Positions 8,975-18,600 of a stretch of DNA of 64,000 nucleotides are shown here, piece by piece. Position 1 is the first letter of the stretch, and each line of letters begins with the position of its first letter. The position numbers and the translations under genes are program-made. Source of the stretch: an uncultured Bacteroidota bacterium (GTDB lineage: Bacteria > Bacteroidota > Bacteroidia > Flavobacteriales > Flavobacteriaceae); assembly GCA_913060705.1 (NCBI GenBank), contig CAJXTX010000005.1, positions 1 to 64,000 of the forward strand, in the 5' to 3' direction. Below the pieces are notes generated by a model. That model was given only the letters and a program-made list of their open reading frames with translations. It had not been told where the DNA came from and did no database searches.

Positions 8975-10695
8975 TTAAGCCTTTTAAAGTAATCGAACAG
9001 TACTGTTTCGTTTTTATCCGAGGGAGTAAACACTTCAAGCACTTTAGGTCTTTTACCCTCTTTGAAAAACCCTTCAAGTGCTTGAGCCAATGAATCGGTA
9101 TCAGCTGCCGATTGATAATCAAACTCAAAATGTTTGGCTATTTCTTGAGCTTTTTTTGAATGTCTAGTTTCTAAGAACGTCTCAAACCCCTTAGTTCGCT
9201 TGGCATTCGGAAGTATCCTAAAAATGCCTCCTCCTGAATTGTTGATCACAATGACCCGAAATGACGAAGAAACATAGGCGTTCCAATACGCATTTGTATC
9301 GTAAAAGAAACTGAGGTCACCGGTAAGCAGCACTGTTTTCTCGTGCATTTTTACTGAACTAAACCCCACTGCGGTTGACGCACTCCCCTCAATACCACTT
9401 GTTCCTCGATTACACCATTGCTTTTTTGCTGAGGTTTTAAAGAACTGAGTGTAGCGTATCGCCGAACTATTTGAAATATGAAGTTCATAGACCGTAGGAA
9501 TAGCCTCAAGAACCAGAGAATAGGCCTTAAAGTCACTAAAGGGCGCGAGGGATATAAAATCTTCTCTCTTCGGAGCGAGATCATTGTAATAATTGAGCCA
9601 AAACCTTGCATAGGTTTGGACATTATTAGGGAATTCTATAGTGTTTTGCGTAAAATTAGCTAAAGGATAATGGCCGTTTAGGCATCCGTAGGTGTTAAGT
9701 GCTGATGAACTTCCGAGATGAATGTGTCGGAGGTTTTTAGCAGACCTTAAAAGCGCCTTTATTTTCTTTGACACCACCATGCCTCCAATCGTGAGAATCA
9801 CATCTGGCTTTAGCTCTTCGAGCAGTGCTTCTCCTTCTGCGCTTCCCTCAAGCGGTGCAATCAAGGTATCGATACTGTCAATGCAGTTCAAACCGTTTGT
9901 GTTCGAAAGCGTTTCGGTAAGTACCAAGGCTTGGGTATGTTGTACGAGTGTTCTTAACTGTTCCCTCTCCTCATCAGAAGGATCCCAAACCCCAATCAAT
10001 AGCATAACCTTTGAGTTGGACAGCGCCTGCATAACACCACTATCTGCATCAGTAGCCAACTCATGTCTAGGAGAAATGGCTTCGGAATAAGACCTCCAAT
10101 CTACTGGATCTAAAGAATCTTCAATCTGATGGTATAAGGGTTCTTCAAAAGGAATATTGATGTGAACAGGAATACGTTTTGCCTGAAGGCTTAAAAGCGC
10201 CTCAGAGAGTATCTTGGCATTCTCTGCATACACTTGAGCAGAAGGGTTAGTGTCTGTTGCATCTTTCATTAGTTCTCGATCTAGAGAAAGAACAAAAGAG
10301 TCTCCCAGAAGCGAGGCGAATACATTGGGTTGCCGGATCGTTTGACCGTCTCCGATATCTATCTTTTCTGGAGGTCTATCGGCCGATAACACCAGCAGAG
10401 GTATTTCACTGTAATAGGCTTCTGCTATGGCCGGATAATAGTTCAATAAAGCTGATCCTGAAGTACATACAAGGGCAACGGCTTGTTTTGTAGCCTGAGC
10501 TCGACCTAGGGCAAAAAAAGCAGCGGATCGTTCATCTACAATACTAAAGGCTTCAAAGGCCTCATCAGCGGCGATATTCATGATAAGTGGAGCATTTCTC
10601 GATCCAGGTGAAATAACCACCTGTGTGACCCCAAAATGCTTTAGAGCAGAAGTTACTAAATGAGCTGATGGGATAGCGCTATACATATAAGGCAA
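8971..10695 (-). CDS. menD: SEPHCHC synthase MenD
   Basis: Thiamine-diphosphate enzyme (574 residues) that joins 2-oxoglutarate to isochorismate, the first committed menaquinone step. The N-terminal pyrimidine-binding domain shows VVISPGSRNAPL and the catalytic-glutamate region SIVDERSAAFFALGRAQ. The C-terminal pyrophosphate-binding motif is GDLSFFYDTNAYWNAY. Order and length agree with the family. It follows menF after a 26-base gap and overlaps the S1-type gene by 4 bases. Confidence 0.95.
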   Translation of the reverse strand: MPYMYSAIPSAHLVTSALKHFGVTQVVISPGSRNAPLIMNIAADEAFEAFSIVDERSAAFFALGRAQATKQAVALVCTSGSALLNYYPAIAEAYYSEIPLLVLSADRPPEKIDIGDGQTIRQPNVFASLLGDSFVLSLDRELMKDATDTNPSAQVYAENAKILSEALLSLQAKRIPVHINIPFEEPLYHQIEDSLDPVDWRSYSEAISPRHELATDADSGVMQALSNSKVMLLIGVWDPSDEEREQLRTLVQHTQALVLTETLSNTNGLNCIDSIDTLIAPLEGSAEGEALLEELKPDVILTIGGMVVSKKIKALLRSAKNLRHIHLGSSSALNTYGCLNGHYPLANFTQNTIEFPNNVQTYARFWLNYYNDLAPKREDFISLAPFSDFKAYSLVLEAIPTVYELHISNSSAIRYTQFFKTSAKKQWCNRGTSGIEGSASTAVGFSSVKMHEKTVLLTGDLSFFYDTNAYWNAYVSSSFRVIVINNSGGGIFRILPNAKRTKGFETFLETRHSKKAQEIAKHFEFDYQSAADTDSLAQALEGFFKEGKRPKVLEVFTPSDKNETVLFDYFKRLK

Positions 10696-10721
10696 AAGTA
10701 CTCTACTCTTATTAGACTACC

Positions 10722-11780
10722 TTAGGATTCTGTGAACATACGCATCATGGTAGCTGTTTTTGCCTGAATTTCATCTACCTCTTTTTTGGGTTCTGAATCT
10801 GCAGTAATTCCGGCACCGACAAAAAACTCAAAAAGGCCATGAGCGTAACGACCGCATCTCAAATTAACAAAATAAGACGAGCGCTCAGGAGATTGAAAAC
10901 CTAGGTAACCTGCGTATAACTCTCGATCGTGAGCCTCCTCTTGATGTATCCATTTGATAGCGTTTTCACGAGGAAATCCACAAACCGCAGCTGTCGGATG
11001 TAACACTTCTAAAACGGCTTTATCACTCACCCCTTTGGGCAGTTTCGCAGTAATGTTAGTCTTTAAATGTACCAAGGTTCCGGCTGCAGCCTGTTGACGT
11101 GGAAACACCTCAACATTAAAAGCTAAAGGATTTAACCGCTCTACAAGTTCTTGCACAACCACTTCTTGTTCCTCGAATTCTTTTGATGTAAATCCGTCTA
11201 TGGAAACTTCATTTTTGCGTCTGGTTCCTGCCAAAGCCATAGTTGAAATGCTTTGCTCCGTTTTAGCAAGCAAAGTCTCCGGGGTATCCCCTATCCAACA
11301 TACCTTATCTTCTAGTTGCATCAGGTAACGAAATGAAGAAGTTTCCCCTCCGTGAAACAAACGTTCTAAACGAAGATCAAGTAAAGAGGAAAGCGGTCGG
11401 CTCAAACGTGCTGAGAGCACCACCTTCTTCATCTCTCCTTTGCGCAACGGAACAAGGGCCTTCTCAACGAGTTGCTCGAAACCTTGACGTTCTAGTGGGC
11501 TCATCGGAAATTCGCCCTCTGCAAAACCACTGCGCTCTGCTGAACATTCAAAAGAAGCAATAAGATCTAGGCTGTAAAAATGTGCGCTATTGGTTTTATC
11601 AAAAGGATGAACAACAAACAGTTCTTCGTTATATTCAGTAGGAGAAACTGAAGGGGTATTGTCTATTCGGTTCAATCGAAAAAACTCCAAAACCGTGCTT
11701 TCTGGACGTACACATGCCAAAAACCCATGTGGATACTCAAGCAGCTCTTCAAGAAGATCAAACCATTCTGGACGATTCAT
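10722..11780 (-). CDS. menF: Isochorismate synthase
   Basis: Chorismate-binding enzyme (352 residues) converting chorismate to isochorismate. Visible motifs are GEMKKVVLSARL with the general-base lysine, WIGDTPETLL, the AAVCGFPRENA segment, the metal-site EEAHDRELYAGYLG, and the closing GAGITADSEPKKEVDE. The frame can open at GTG 11783 (4-base overlap with the upstream gene) or at the next codon, ATG 11780 (TGATG, one shared base); I chose ATG. No salicylate or siderophore genes are nearby, so the menaquinone role is favoured over entC. Confidence 0.92.
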   Translation of the reverse strand: MNRPEWFDLLEELLEYPHGFLACVRPESTVLEFFRLNRIDNTPSVSPTEYNEELFVVHPFDKTNSAHFYSLDLIASFECSAERSGFAEGEFPMSPLERQGFEQLVEKALVPLRKGEMKKVVLSARLSRPLSSLLDLRLERLFHGGETSSFRYLMQLEDKVCWIGDTPETLLAKTEQSISTMALAGTRRKNEVSIDGFTSKEFEEQEVVVQELVERLNPLAFNVEVFPRQQAAAGTLVHLKTNITAKLPKGVSDKAVLEVLHPTAAVCGFPRENAIKWIHQEEAHDRELYAGYLGFQSPERSSYFVNLRCGRYAHGLFEFFVGAGITADSEPKKEVDEIQAKTATMMRMFTES

Positions 11781-12220
11781 CACGCCTTTTTTTGAAGGGT
11801 AAGTGTCGTTAACTTTCCGACTGAAATAAGTTCGTCATTGTCATCAGTAACCTTAATTTCCCATAACTGTGTAGTACGACCTAAGTGAAGTGCCTTTGCT
11901 GTGGCGTAAACAGAACCAGATCTCACTCCCTTCAGGTGATTGATGCTTAATTCTATACCTCTAACCATCAGGTCTGTGGTGTCCTTAAAGACAAAAACCG
12001 CCACGCTACCTACTGTCTCTAGTAATGCTGCTGTTGCCCCTCCATGCAACACACCATCAGGCTGATACACAGATGCGTTTACTGGCATTTTCGCTGTGAT
12101 ACTTTCTTTATCTACACGAACAAATTCAATATTTAGCGTTTGCATCAAGGTCCCTTCTCTGCGGGCATTACAACGCGCTAAAATTTCTTTTTCATTTAGG
12201 GATGCTGTCATTGGGGTCAA
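11780..12220 (-). CDS. PaaI-family hotdog thioesterase, likely DHNA-CoA thioesterase
   Basis: 146-residue hotdog-fold protein with the active-site segment QPDGVLHGGATAALLETVG; H59 and E68 fall where the E. coli DHNA-CoA thioesterase YdiI/MenI has its substrate and catalytic residues. Its place between the operon leader gene and menF, with the stop shared with the menF start (TGATG), makes hydrolysis of 1,4-dihydroxy-2-naphthoyl-CoA the most economical role. That is inference from family plus context; the PaaI family also contains phenylacetyl-CoA pathway enzymes. The start is unsettled: ATG 12220 or ATG 12211, both overlapping the upstream gene. Confidence 0.85.
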   Translation of the reverse strand: MTPMTASLNEKEILARCNARREGTLMQTLNIEFVRVDKESITAKMPVNASVYQPDGVLHGGATAALLETVGSVAVFVFKDTTDLMVRGIELSINHLKGVRSGSVYATAKALHLGRTTQLWEIKVTDDNDELISVGKLTTLTLQKKA

Positions 12221-13079
12221 AATAGGTGATTATTCTTGTAGTGTAGTCATTCGAAGGCTGTTCAATACGCTTCACCCAATTGGGTGAAACATGATTGTCA
12301 AGTTGATAAATGAAGCGCTTCGTTTTGGTTTGATTCGATCTCATTTCTTTCAGAACAGCTACTAACCCTTCTCGATACGAATACGTTTTTTCGCTACTAT
12401 CGACAAGGCCCGCATTAGGATCAAAAATTGAATCAACCTCACGCAACAACTTGTCATTACGATCATAGACCTTCCTTTGAATTGAAGCCACCAAAGAGTC
12501 GGTATACACTACATCGATTTTTTGCACCTCTGTTTTCAACGACCTGTCCGTGATTTCAAGGCGGATGAGATCTTGATCTAGATAAGTCGACAAACTGTCG
12601 CGCGCAGCTCCCTCAAAAAATTCATAGCGATAAACTACCCGACTGTTCTTGTTTCTTAACTCTAATGTTTTTGGGGCACCTAAACTATCTGAAACCTTTC
12701 GATTTTGTGCCTGAAACTGGCCATCAAATGAAAATACTATTTCTTCGGTGATAGAATCGTTTTGTGTGTAGGTGTGATAGAACGAAAGCGAAGGTTGCAG
12801 CTCCCCTCCTTTTAGCACTTCGATAGACTTTTCTTTTAAAGCACCTTGATCGTATTTAAAAGTCACCACCTCTTGATCTTCTTCATTAAAAATGGTGGTA
12901 ATTTGCTTTAGGGATTGGTCCGGATTAAAGCGCAAAATCTCTCTGCCGTAAGGGGTCAACACCTCGCATCGCTCCACTCTACCGTTGAGTTCAAAATCTG
13001 AGGCGTACTTTATTTCTTCAAACTGAGCATGGAGCCAACCAGAACATAAAAGTAGTGTGAATAGCCAGAACCCTTTCAT
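12192..13079 (-). CDS. Secreted hypothetical protein heading the menaquinone operon
   Basis: 295 residues with a cleavable signal peptide (MKGFWLFTLLLCSGWLHAQ). The rest is beta-rich and full of short tyrosine/aspartate-containing strands (VTFKYDQGALKE, KTYSYREGLVAVLKEM) reminiscent of the YD/MORN-like repeats of periplasmic Bacteroidota proteins; I do not recognise a named family. No catalytic motif is seen. It is the first gene of the unit that runs through menE, overlaps the thioesterase gene by up to 29 bases, and its promoter predicts a leaderless transcript. Function unknown. Confidence 0.75.
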   Translation of the reverse strand: MKGFWLFTLLLCSGWLHAQFEEIKYASDFELNGRVERCEVLTPYGREILRFNPDQSLKQITTIFNEEDQEVVTFKYDQGALKEKSIEVLKGGELQPSLSFYHTYTQNDSITEEIVFSFDGQFQAQNRKVSDSLGAPKTLELRNKNSRVVYRYEFFEGAARDSLSTYLDQDLIRLEITDRSLKTEVQKIDVVYTDSLVASIQRKVYDRNDKLLREVDSIFDPNAGLVDSSEKTYSYREGLVAVLKEMRSNQTKTKRFIYQLDNHVSPNWVKRIEQPSNDYTTRIITYFDPNDSIPK

Positions 13080-13083
13080 ACCC

Positions 13084-13091
13084 CAAAAATA
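13084..13091 (-). promoter_or_regulatory. -7 element of the menaquinone operon promoter
   Basis: On the minus strand TATTTTTG fits TAnnTTTG. Only 4 bases (GGGT) separate it from the ATG at 13079, so the transcript would begin at or next to the start codon. No clear -33 TTG is seen at the usual distance. Confidence 0.5.
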
Positions 13092-13149
13092 CCGCTTTAA
13101 TAGGTGAATCGACTGAATTTGCGCTATCTTCAGTCCAAAATTTAACTGT

Positions 13150-14700
13150 ATGAAAAAAGCCGTTGTTGCGCTCGTTTTTGTAAGCGCTATTCTCGTCTCA
13201 TGTCAGAACACGCCTAATAAGACTGACGTCGTTCTATTACCTTCAGATCAAGAACAAGCTGATCTCGCTTCTCGCATCACTGAAGAAGATCTAAGAACAC
13301 ACCTCTATACCTATGCCTCTGACGCATTTGAAGGAAGAGAAACCGGAACTCCTGGTCAAAAAAAGGCAGTAGCCTATCTCACTTCTTTCTACGATTCTCT
13401 CGGGATTTCAATGGCTCAAGGCACCAATAATTATATTCAAAAAGTACCAGTCACATATACTACCGCTCCTGAAGGATCCTTTACTTATGGAGACCAAGCA
13501 TTTGCTATTGGTAAAGATTTTGTCACTTTTTCTGGTACAAGCGGAAGCTTCGCCTCTACCTATGTTGGATATGGGATTGACACAGAGACGTACTCCAATT
13601 ATGCTGATCTCGATGTAACCGGAAAAATGGTAATCGCGATTGCCGGGGAGCCCCAAAACGAAGACGGAACGTATTTGCTCACTCAAAGCACTGAATATTC
13701 AAAGTGGAGTAATACCTCTGAGGCACTTCCTAAAAGAGTTGAGGCGGCCAAAAAACATGGAGCCGCTGGATTAATCTTCGTTGACGCTACAAATTTTGAA
13801 CGTTATTCACGTTACTACAACTACATGAAGCGGAATAACAGCGGACAAATGAGACTTTCTGACGAAGAGGCCCTATTCTCAGTGATCATGCATCCAGATA
13901 AAGCCGCAGCGATCATTGGATCCTCTTCAGCTCCCACTGCATTAGAACATACCATTGAAATTGCTATTGAGGGCGGATCAGAAGCAGTAGACACCGAGAA
14001 TGTAGCTGCAATTATTGAAGGGATTGAAAAACCGGATGAATATGTAATCGTTTCTTCTCATTTAGACCATATAGGAATTGACGCCGAAGGACGCATCAAT
14101 AACGGTGCTGATGACGACGGATCAGGAACTGTGGCGATGCTAGAGCTCGCAGATGCACTTCTTGCTGCGAAAAAAGAAGGGAAAGGTCCGAGAAGATCCG
14201 TAGTTTTTCTTCACGTTACTGGAGAAGAAAAAGGCCTACTTGGTTCTGAATACTATGCAGATCGCGAACCTCTTTATCCTCTAGCGCAAACAGTGACCAA
14301 TCTGAATATTGATATGATTGGCCGTATAGATCCCAAGAGAGAAGGTGATAGAAATTACATCTACCTGATAGGATCTGATAAACTAAGTACTGAATTGCAT
14401 GAATTGTCAGAGGCTGTAAATGAGAAGTTCACACAAATCGAATTAGATTACACCTATAATGACGAGAACGACCCTAATCGTTTCTATTACCGTTCAGATC
14501 ACTACAATTTTGCAAAGAACAACATTCCGATCATCTTTTATTTCAATGGCACCCATGACGACTATCATGCGCATACGGATACGCCCGACAAAATAAATTA
14601 TGATTTATTAGAGAATCGAACCCGACTGGTCTTTCACACCCTACTTGAAGTAGCAAATCGCGAGAATAGACCTGTTGTAGATAAGGTACCGCAAGAATAG
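13150..14700 (+). CDS. M28-family zinc aminopeptidase lipoprotein
   Basis: 516 residues. A lipoprotein signal peptide ends in the lipobox LVSC with C18 as the lipidated residue, so the enzyme is anchored in an envelope membrane. A PA-like insert (residues about 140-270) precedes the M28 catalytic core, whose metal and catalytic residues are visible as SSHLDHIG, NNGADDDGSG, HVTGEEKGLLGSEYY, NLNIDMIGR and DDYHAHTDTPDK. It probably trims peptides in the periplasm or at the cell surface. Standalone gene, divergent from the menaquinone operon and closed by a strong terminator. Confidence 0.92.
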   Translation: MKKAVVALVFVSAILVSCQNTPNKTDVVLLPSDQEQADLASRITEEDLRTHLYTYASDAFEGRETGTPGQKKAVAYLTSFYDSLGISMAQGTNNYIQKVPVTYTTAPEGSFTYGDQAFAIGKDFVTFSGTSGSFASTYVGYGIDTETYSNYADLDVTGKMVIAIAGEPQNEDGTYLLTQSTEYSKWSNTSEALPKRVEAAKKHGAAGLIFVDATNFERYSRYYNYMKRNNSGQMRLSDEEALFSVIMHPDKAAAIIGSSSAPTALEHTIEIAIEGGSEAVDTENVAAIIEGIEKPDEYVIVSSHLDHIGIDAEGRINNGADDDGSGTVAMLELADALLAAKKEGKGPRRSVVFLHVTGEEKGLLGSEYYADREPLYPLAQTVTNLNIDMIGRIDPKREGDRNYIYLIGSDKLSTELHELSEAVNEKFTQIELDYTYNDENDPNRFYYRSDHYNFAKNNIPIIFYFNGTHDDYHAHTDTPDKINYDLLENRTRLVFHTLLEVANRENRPVVDKVPQE

Positions 14701-14706
14701 AAAATG

Positions 14707-14733
14707 AAAAAAGCCCGCTAAGCGGGCTTTTTT
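14707..14733. terminator. Bidirectional intrinsic terminator between the M28 peptidase gene and tRNA-His
   Basis: Perfect stem AAAAAAGCCCGC / GCGGGCTTTTTT around the loop TAA, flanked by A and T runs on both sides. It can stop the peptidase transcript on plus and the tRNA-His transcript on minus, whose 3' end lies only 2 bases away. Confidence 0.9.
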
Positions 14734-14734
14734 G

Positions 14735-14809
14735 GGTGGAAGACCGGGCTCGAACCGGCGACCTCTAGAACCACAATCTAGCGCTCTAACCAACTGAGCT
14801 ACAACCACC
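14735..14809 (-). tRNA. tRNA-His (GTG anticodon)
   Basis: Minus-strand cloverleaf. D stem GCTC/GAGC, anticodon arm CTAGA-TTGTGGT-TCTAG with anticodon GTG, T arm GCCGG-TTCGAGC-CCGGT. A G precedes position 1 (base 14809) opposite C73, the histidine identity element G-1. CCA is not encoded. The acceptor stem as read has two adjacent U-U oppositions (positions 5-68 and 6-67). Confidence 0.93.
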
Positions 14810-14824
14810 ATTTAAATTGGTTGG

Positions 14825-14855
14825 CAAATGTAGTTTATTTTCGATTGTTTATCAA
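14825..14855 (-). promoter_or_regulatory. Promoter of tRNA-His
   Basis: Minus strand: TTG (14855-14853), 20-base spacer, then TACATTTG (14832-14825), a textbook match to the flavobacterial TTG-N19-21-TAnnTTTG pattern, 15 bases before the tRNA. Confidence 0.75.
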
Positions 14856-14876
14856 TATCAAAACAATTGTCTACAC

Positions 14877-15605
14877 TTATTTAAGCGCATCCAAACGGCC
14901 TATTAAGGGGACACGTTCTACGGTAAACCCTTCACCGAAAGCTACACCCGTTAGCCTACCTAAGTTTTGTGCTCGGTAGCGCACAGATTCTAAAAAGTTC
15001 TGTGAGCTAATAGGCGTTTCTGGCTCACCGCTTTTAGGATCATAGAATTGTGTCGCATACGCTTTAATCGCCTCAAACTTTTGATCGATATGCTCAGATA
15101 CATCAACGACAAAATCCGGTTCTAAATCAGCCCATTGTATCATGTGATACACAGCAGCAGGACGCCAAGCCGATTGCGATTGCCCCTTTTCATCGAGGGT
15201 CTCAATTTTTATAAGGCCACTTAAAAAGCAGGCGTCACTCGCCAATTTACTCCCCTTAGCATGATCGATATGGCGATCTGAAACTGCGTTGCATATGACG
15301 ATTTCAGGACGGTATTTTCTAATTTTTTGTATTAGGGCTATCTGATGGTTCTCGTCATTGACAAAGAAGCCGTCTCTGAAATTCATGTTCTCCCTTACCG
15401 ATACACCTAAAATTTCAGCCGCTAGAGCACTTTCTCGGTCACGGGTCTCTACCGTACCTCTCGTTCCAAGTTCGCCACGAGTGAAATCGATTATACCGAC
15501 TTTTTTTCCTAAACTTACCTCTTTGGCAATAGTAGCTCCTGCCCCTAGCTCGGCATCATCAGGATGCGCCGCAAGCACCAAAATATCAAGTTTAAGCTGT
15601 TCCAT
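14877..15605 (-). CDS. bshB1: Bacillithiol biosynthesis deacetylase BshB1
   Basis: LmbE/PIG-L zinc deacetylase that removes the acetyl group from GlcNAc-malate, the second step to bacillithiol. Zinc motifs are AAHPDDAELGAG at the N-terminus and RHIDHAKG near the middle, and FTRGELGTRGT is typical of the BshB1 branch. I use the ATG at 15605 (MEQLKLDILVLAAHPDD), which puts the first strand where the family starts; an ATG at 15626 would add seven residues. Either way it overlaps the ccsBA 3' end. The partner bshA is in this window at 43696-44841; bshC is not. Confidence 0.93.
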   Translation of the reverse strand: MEQLKLDILVLAAHPDDAELGAGATIAKEVSLGKKVGIIDFTRGELGTRGTVETRDRESALAAEILGVSVRENMNFRDGFFVNDENHQIALIQKIRKYRPEIVICNAVSDRHIDHAKGSKLASDACFLSGLIKIETLDEKGQSQSAWRPAAVYHMIQWADLEPDFVVDVSEHIDQKFEAIKAYATQFYDPKSGEPETPISSQNFLESVRYRAQNLGRLTGVAFGEGFTVERVPLIGRLDALK

Positions 15606-18600
15606 AGATCCGTTTGTATTTGACAAAGCTAAGAATCCCTAACAGAAGCACTCCAGCTGCGGTATAATAGATGAAAGACGGAGTGATTACCTGGTCTCCG
15701 GAGGCATAACTGTGCAATCCTACTAAGTAAAAATTCACCCCGAAGTAGGTCATCATAATACTCGAGAAAGCCACGACACTGGCAAAATTAAACGCCCACC
15801 TTCCTTTTAGACCAGGAACTAGTCTCATGTGAAGCACAAATGCATATACCAAAATAGAGATCAACGCCCAGGTTTCTTTAGGATCCCACCCCCAATACCT
15901 TCCCCAAGACTCATTGGCCCATTGCCCTCCTAAGAAGTTTCCAATAGTAAGCATAATCAGTCCAATGGTAAGAGAAAGCTCGTTAATCACCGTCAATTCT
16001 TTGATTGACAGCTTCATGCGTTCTTTATTGGTTGAATTACTCAAAAGCATAAGAATCAGGGTTACTACCCCTAAAATCATCCCAACGGTTAAGGGTCCAT
16101 AGGAACCCACAATAACAGCCACGTGAATCATCAACCAGTAGCTATCGAGCACAGGTTGAAGGTTCGCCACCGCAGGGTCTACCCAGTTTTGATGTGCTAT
16201 CCATAATAGCATTGCACTTACAAAGGCACTTGAAGCAATCGTGAAGTCGCTCTTTTTACCCAACCAAAGCCCTATACCAAGCGTCGCCCATGACACATAC
16301 AGTATACTTTCATAGGCGTCACTCCAAGGAGCATGGCCAGAGATATACCAACGTACTCCTAAACCTAATGTATGTACCAAAAACAATGCGTAGATGAGAA
16401 ACTTAAATAGACTGACCGTGATTTTTAGCGCTTTACGCTCTTTGTATATGCGTGCCACCACCACGAAAAACAATACCACTCCAAAAAGGGAGTAGTATTT
16501 ATAAAGTCGATTGAATATATCCCAGCGGTTATAGCGTATCTCGGTTTGGATTTTAGACTCGGCAGGAATCACTTCAAAACCCAATTGCCTTTGGCTTTTT
16601 TTCAAACTCTCTAGCAGCTGATCTGCTTTCTGGTAATCTCCTTCTTGCACCCCCCCATCAACATACTGAAGGTAAAGTGGTATTGAATTCGCTACAAAAC
16701 TTCCGTACAGCGTATCATTCAGCTGAACTACACCTGAACGGTATTCTAAGGCAGACGTCCACTTATTATTTTCGTCAGTTGGAACAGGAAAAATGCGTAG
16801 AATCTCCCCACTTAAAGCGCGATTGAGTAATGCCAACCTGTTCGAGGCATCTTTAAAATCCTGTTGAAACTTATTTGGGGTATTCGTGGCAAAAGCTTCA
16901 ACCAAGTAGGGTCGTAATTTATTGTTTCCTTCTTCATCAAAAAAATCAGTGACCTTCACATAACGCTTGGCTTTCGGAACTCCAATGATGGAGCGAATAC
17001 TATCGTTTTGAGCCTTTTTATCTAGAGCTATAAACTCCGTATTGTACCACAAACCTGGATACAGCATCATCGAGAGAAAAACCTGCTCTGCACTAAGTCC
17101 TTTATAGGAATCCTTTAGACTTATTTTTCGCAAGAGTTCAGAGGCAAAGGTGTGCACAGGTTTCATTCGACCGTTGTCATCTTGAATCACTAGTGAGGCA
17201 AACTTCGACGCATGATCTTGTGAAACTACATTGGAAAGGATCAAAGAATCAACGACCTCTTGACTGGGCAATTGATTTTCTTGCCCCCAGGCACTTAATC
17301 CGAAACCAAAGAAAAGTACCGTAAGAAGTGCCGACTTCTTTTGATTCAATTTCTTTAAAGACTTAGCCAAAACTTTGAATCGAGTGTCACCGAAGAAAAT
17401 AAGACCCATGAGTCCGGCGTACAATAGAAAGTAACCGATATAGGTGATCCATGTTCCCCATTGATCGTGATTCACTGAAAGCACCGTACCCGATTCATCG
17501 GGAAAGAAACTGGATTGAAAAAAGCGATAGCCTTTGTGGTCAAGCACATGGTTCATATAGATGTCATAATCGAATGAAGGATCGTCTTGCACTTCGATTC
17601 TACTCATAAACGAGGCATAATTGGCTTCTGTTCCCGGATACTTTTCAGCTATAAAATCATTCAACTTGATGGCAAAAGGCAGTTCGTATTCTTTAGAGCC
17701 GTAACGCATGGTAAAGGTTAAGCCTCCCCACTCAAATGAGGGCTGAAAATCGGTGTATCCTTGCCCCCCCATCAAGGTTACTCTTTTTGAGTTTCCAGCG
17801 ACATCTACCTCTAAAACTAAAGCTTCTTTCGTCTCGTCAGCACTGTCTTTATCCGCCTCTATCACGTCAACCCTACCTCGGATTGCTGGATCCGGTATCA
17901 CAAACCCAAACTCACCGATGGTATAAAGAGACCTTAATTGAAGTGCGTCAGGTTCTTCTGCCTTGAGCGCTCCTTGAAATTGATCCGCCATACGCATAAA
18001 CTGTGCATCAAAGGGAGATTTGATGCCATACGCTTCACCATCGAAAGTAAGCTCAATGGCTCCTGGAGTAGGTTGATTGAATGAGAATAAGACGTTGTGA
18101 ATATTGGCCACTTCACCTTCTTGAATAAAATGGTCATGTCTCGCTCCATCACCTGATTCTACAATCTTCAGTATATACGGAGCAGTAGGGTCTTCGATCA
18201 CCCCTTCAATCGCATGAGGAATAAAATCAACATACTTGATCTCAATCGGAGTGTTTCCGAATTGCGTAGACCATGGAAGAGATGACTTTCGCCCTTCTCC
18301 ACTAAAAATCATCGCATCTTCGAGTACTTTTCTTTTGCGGGACCCTTCTAGATCTCCATCGATGTAGGCCGTAAGAAACGTCTTGTCAGAGTAGAAGCTC
18401 GACGAGGCCTCGCCTTCAGCAATTGGCATCATTCCTTCATAGCTGATATAACGGGTGACACCCGCCCCCAGAATGATTAAAATCCAAGAGAGGTGCAACG
18501 CTAAAAGAGGCCATTTACTCCACTTCCAAAGCTTGTATCTGTTAATATTACCCACAAAATTGATCACAAATAACAGCATCATCAATTCAAACCAACGTGC

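Noticed and set aside
9722-10090. 122-codon open frame opposite menD
   Set aside because: Serine/isoleucine-rich, no start signal or family features; it mirrors codons of a well-conserved gene on the other strand.
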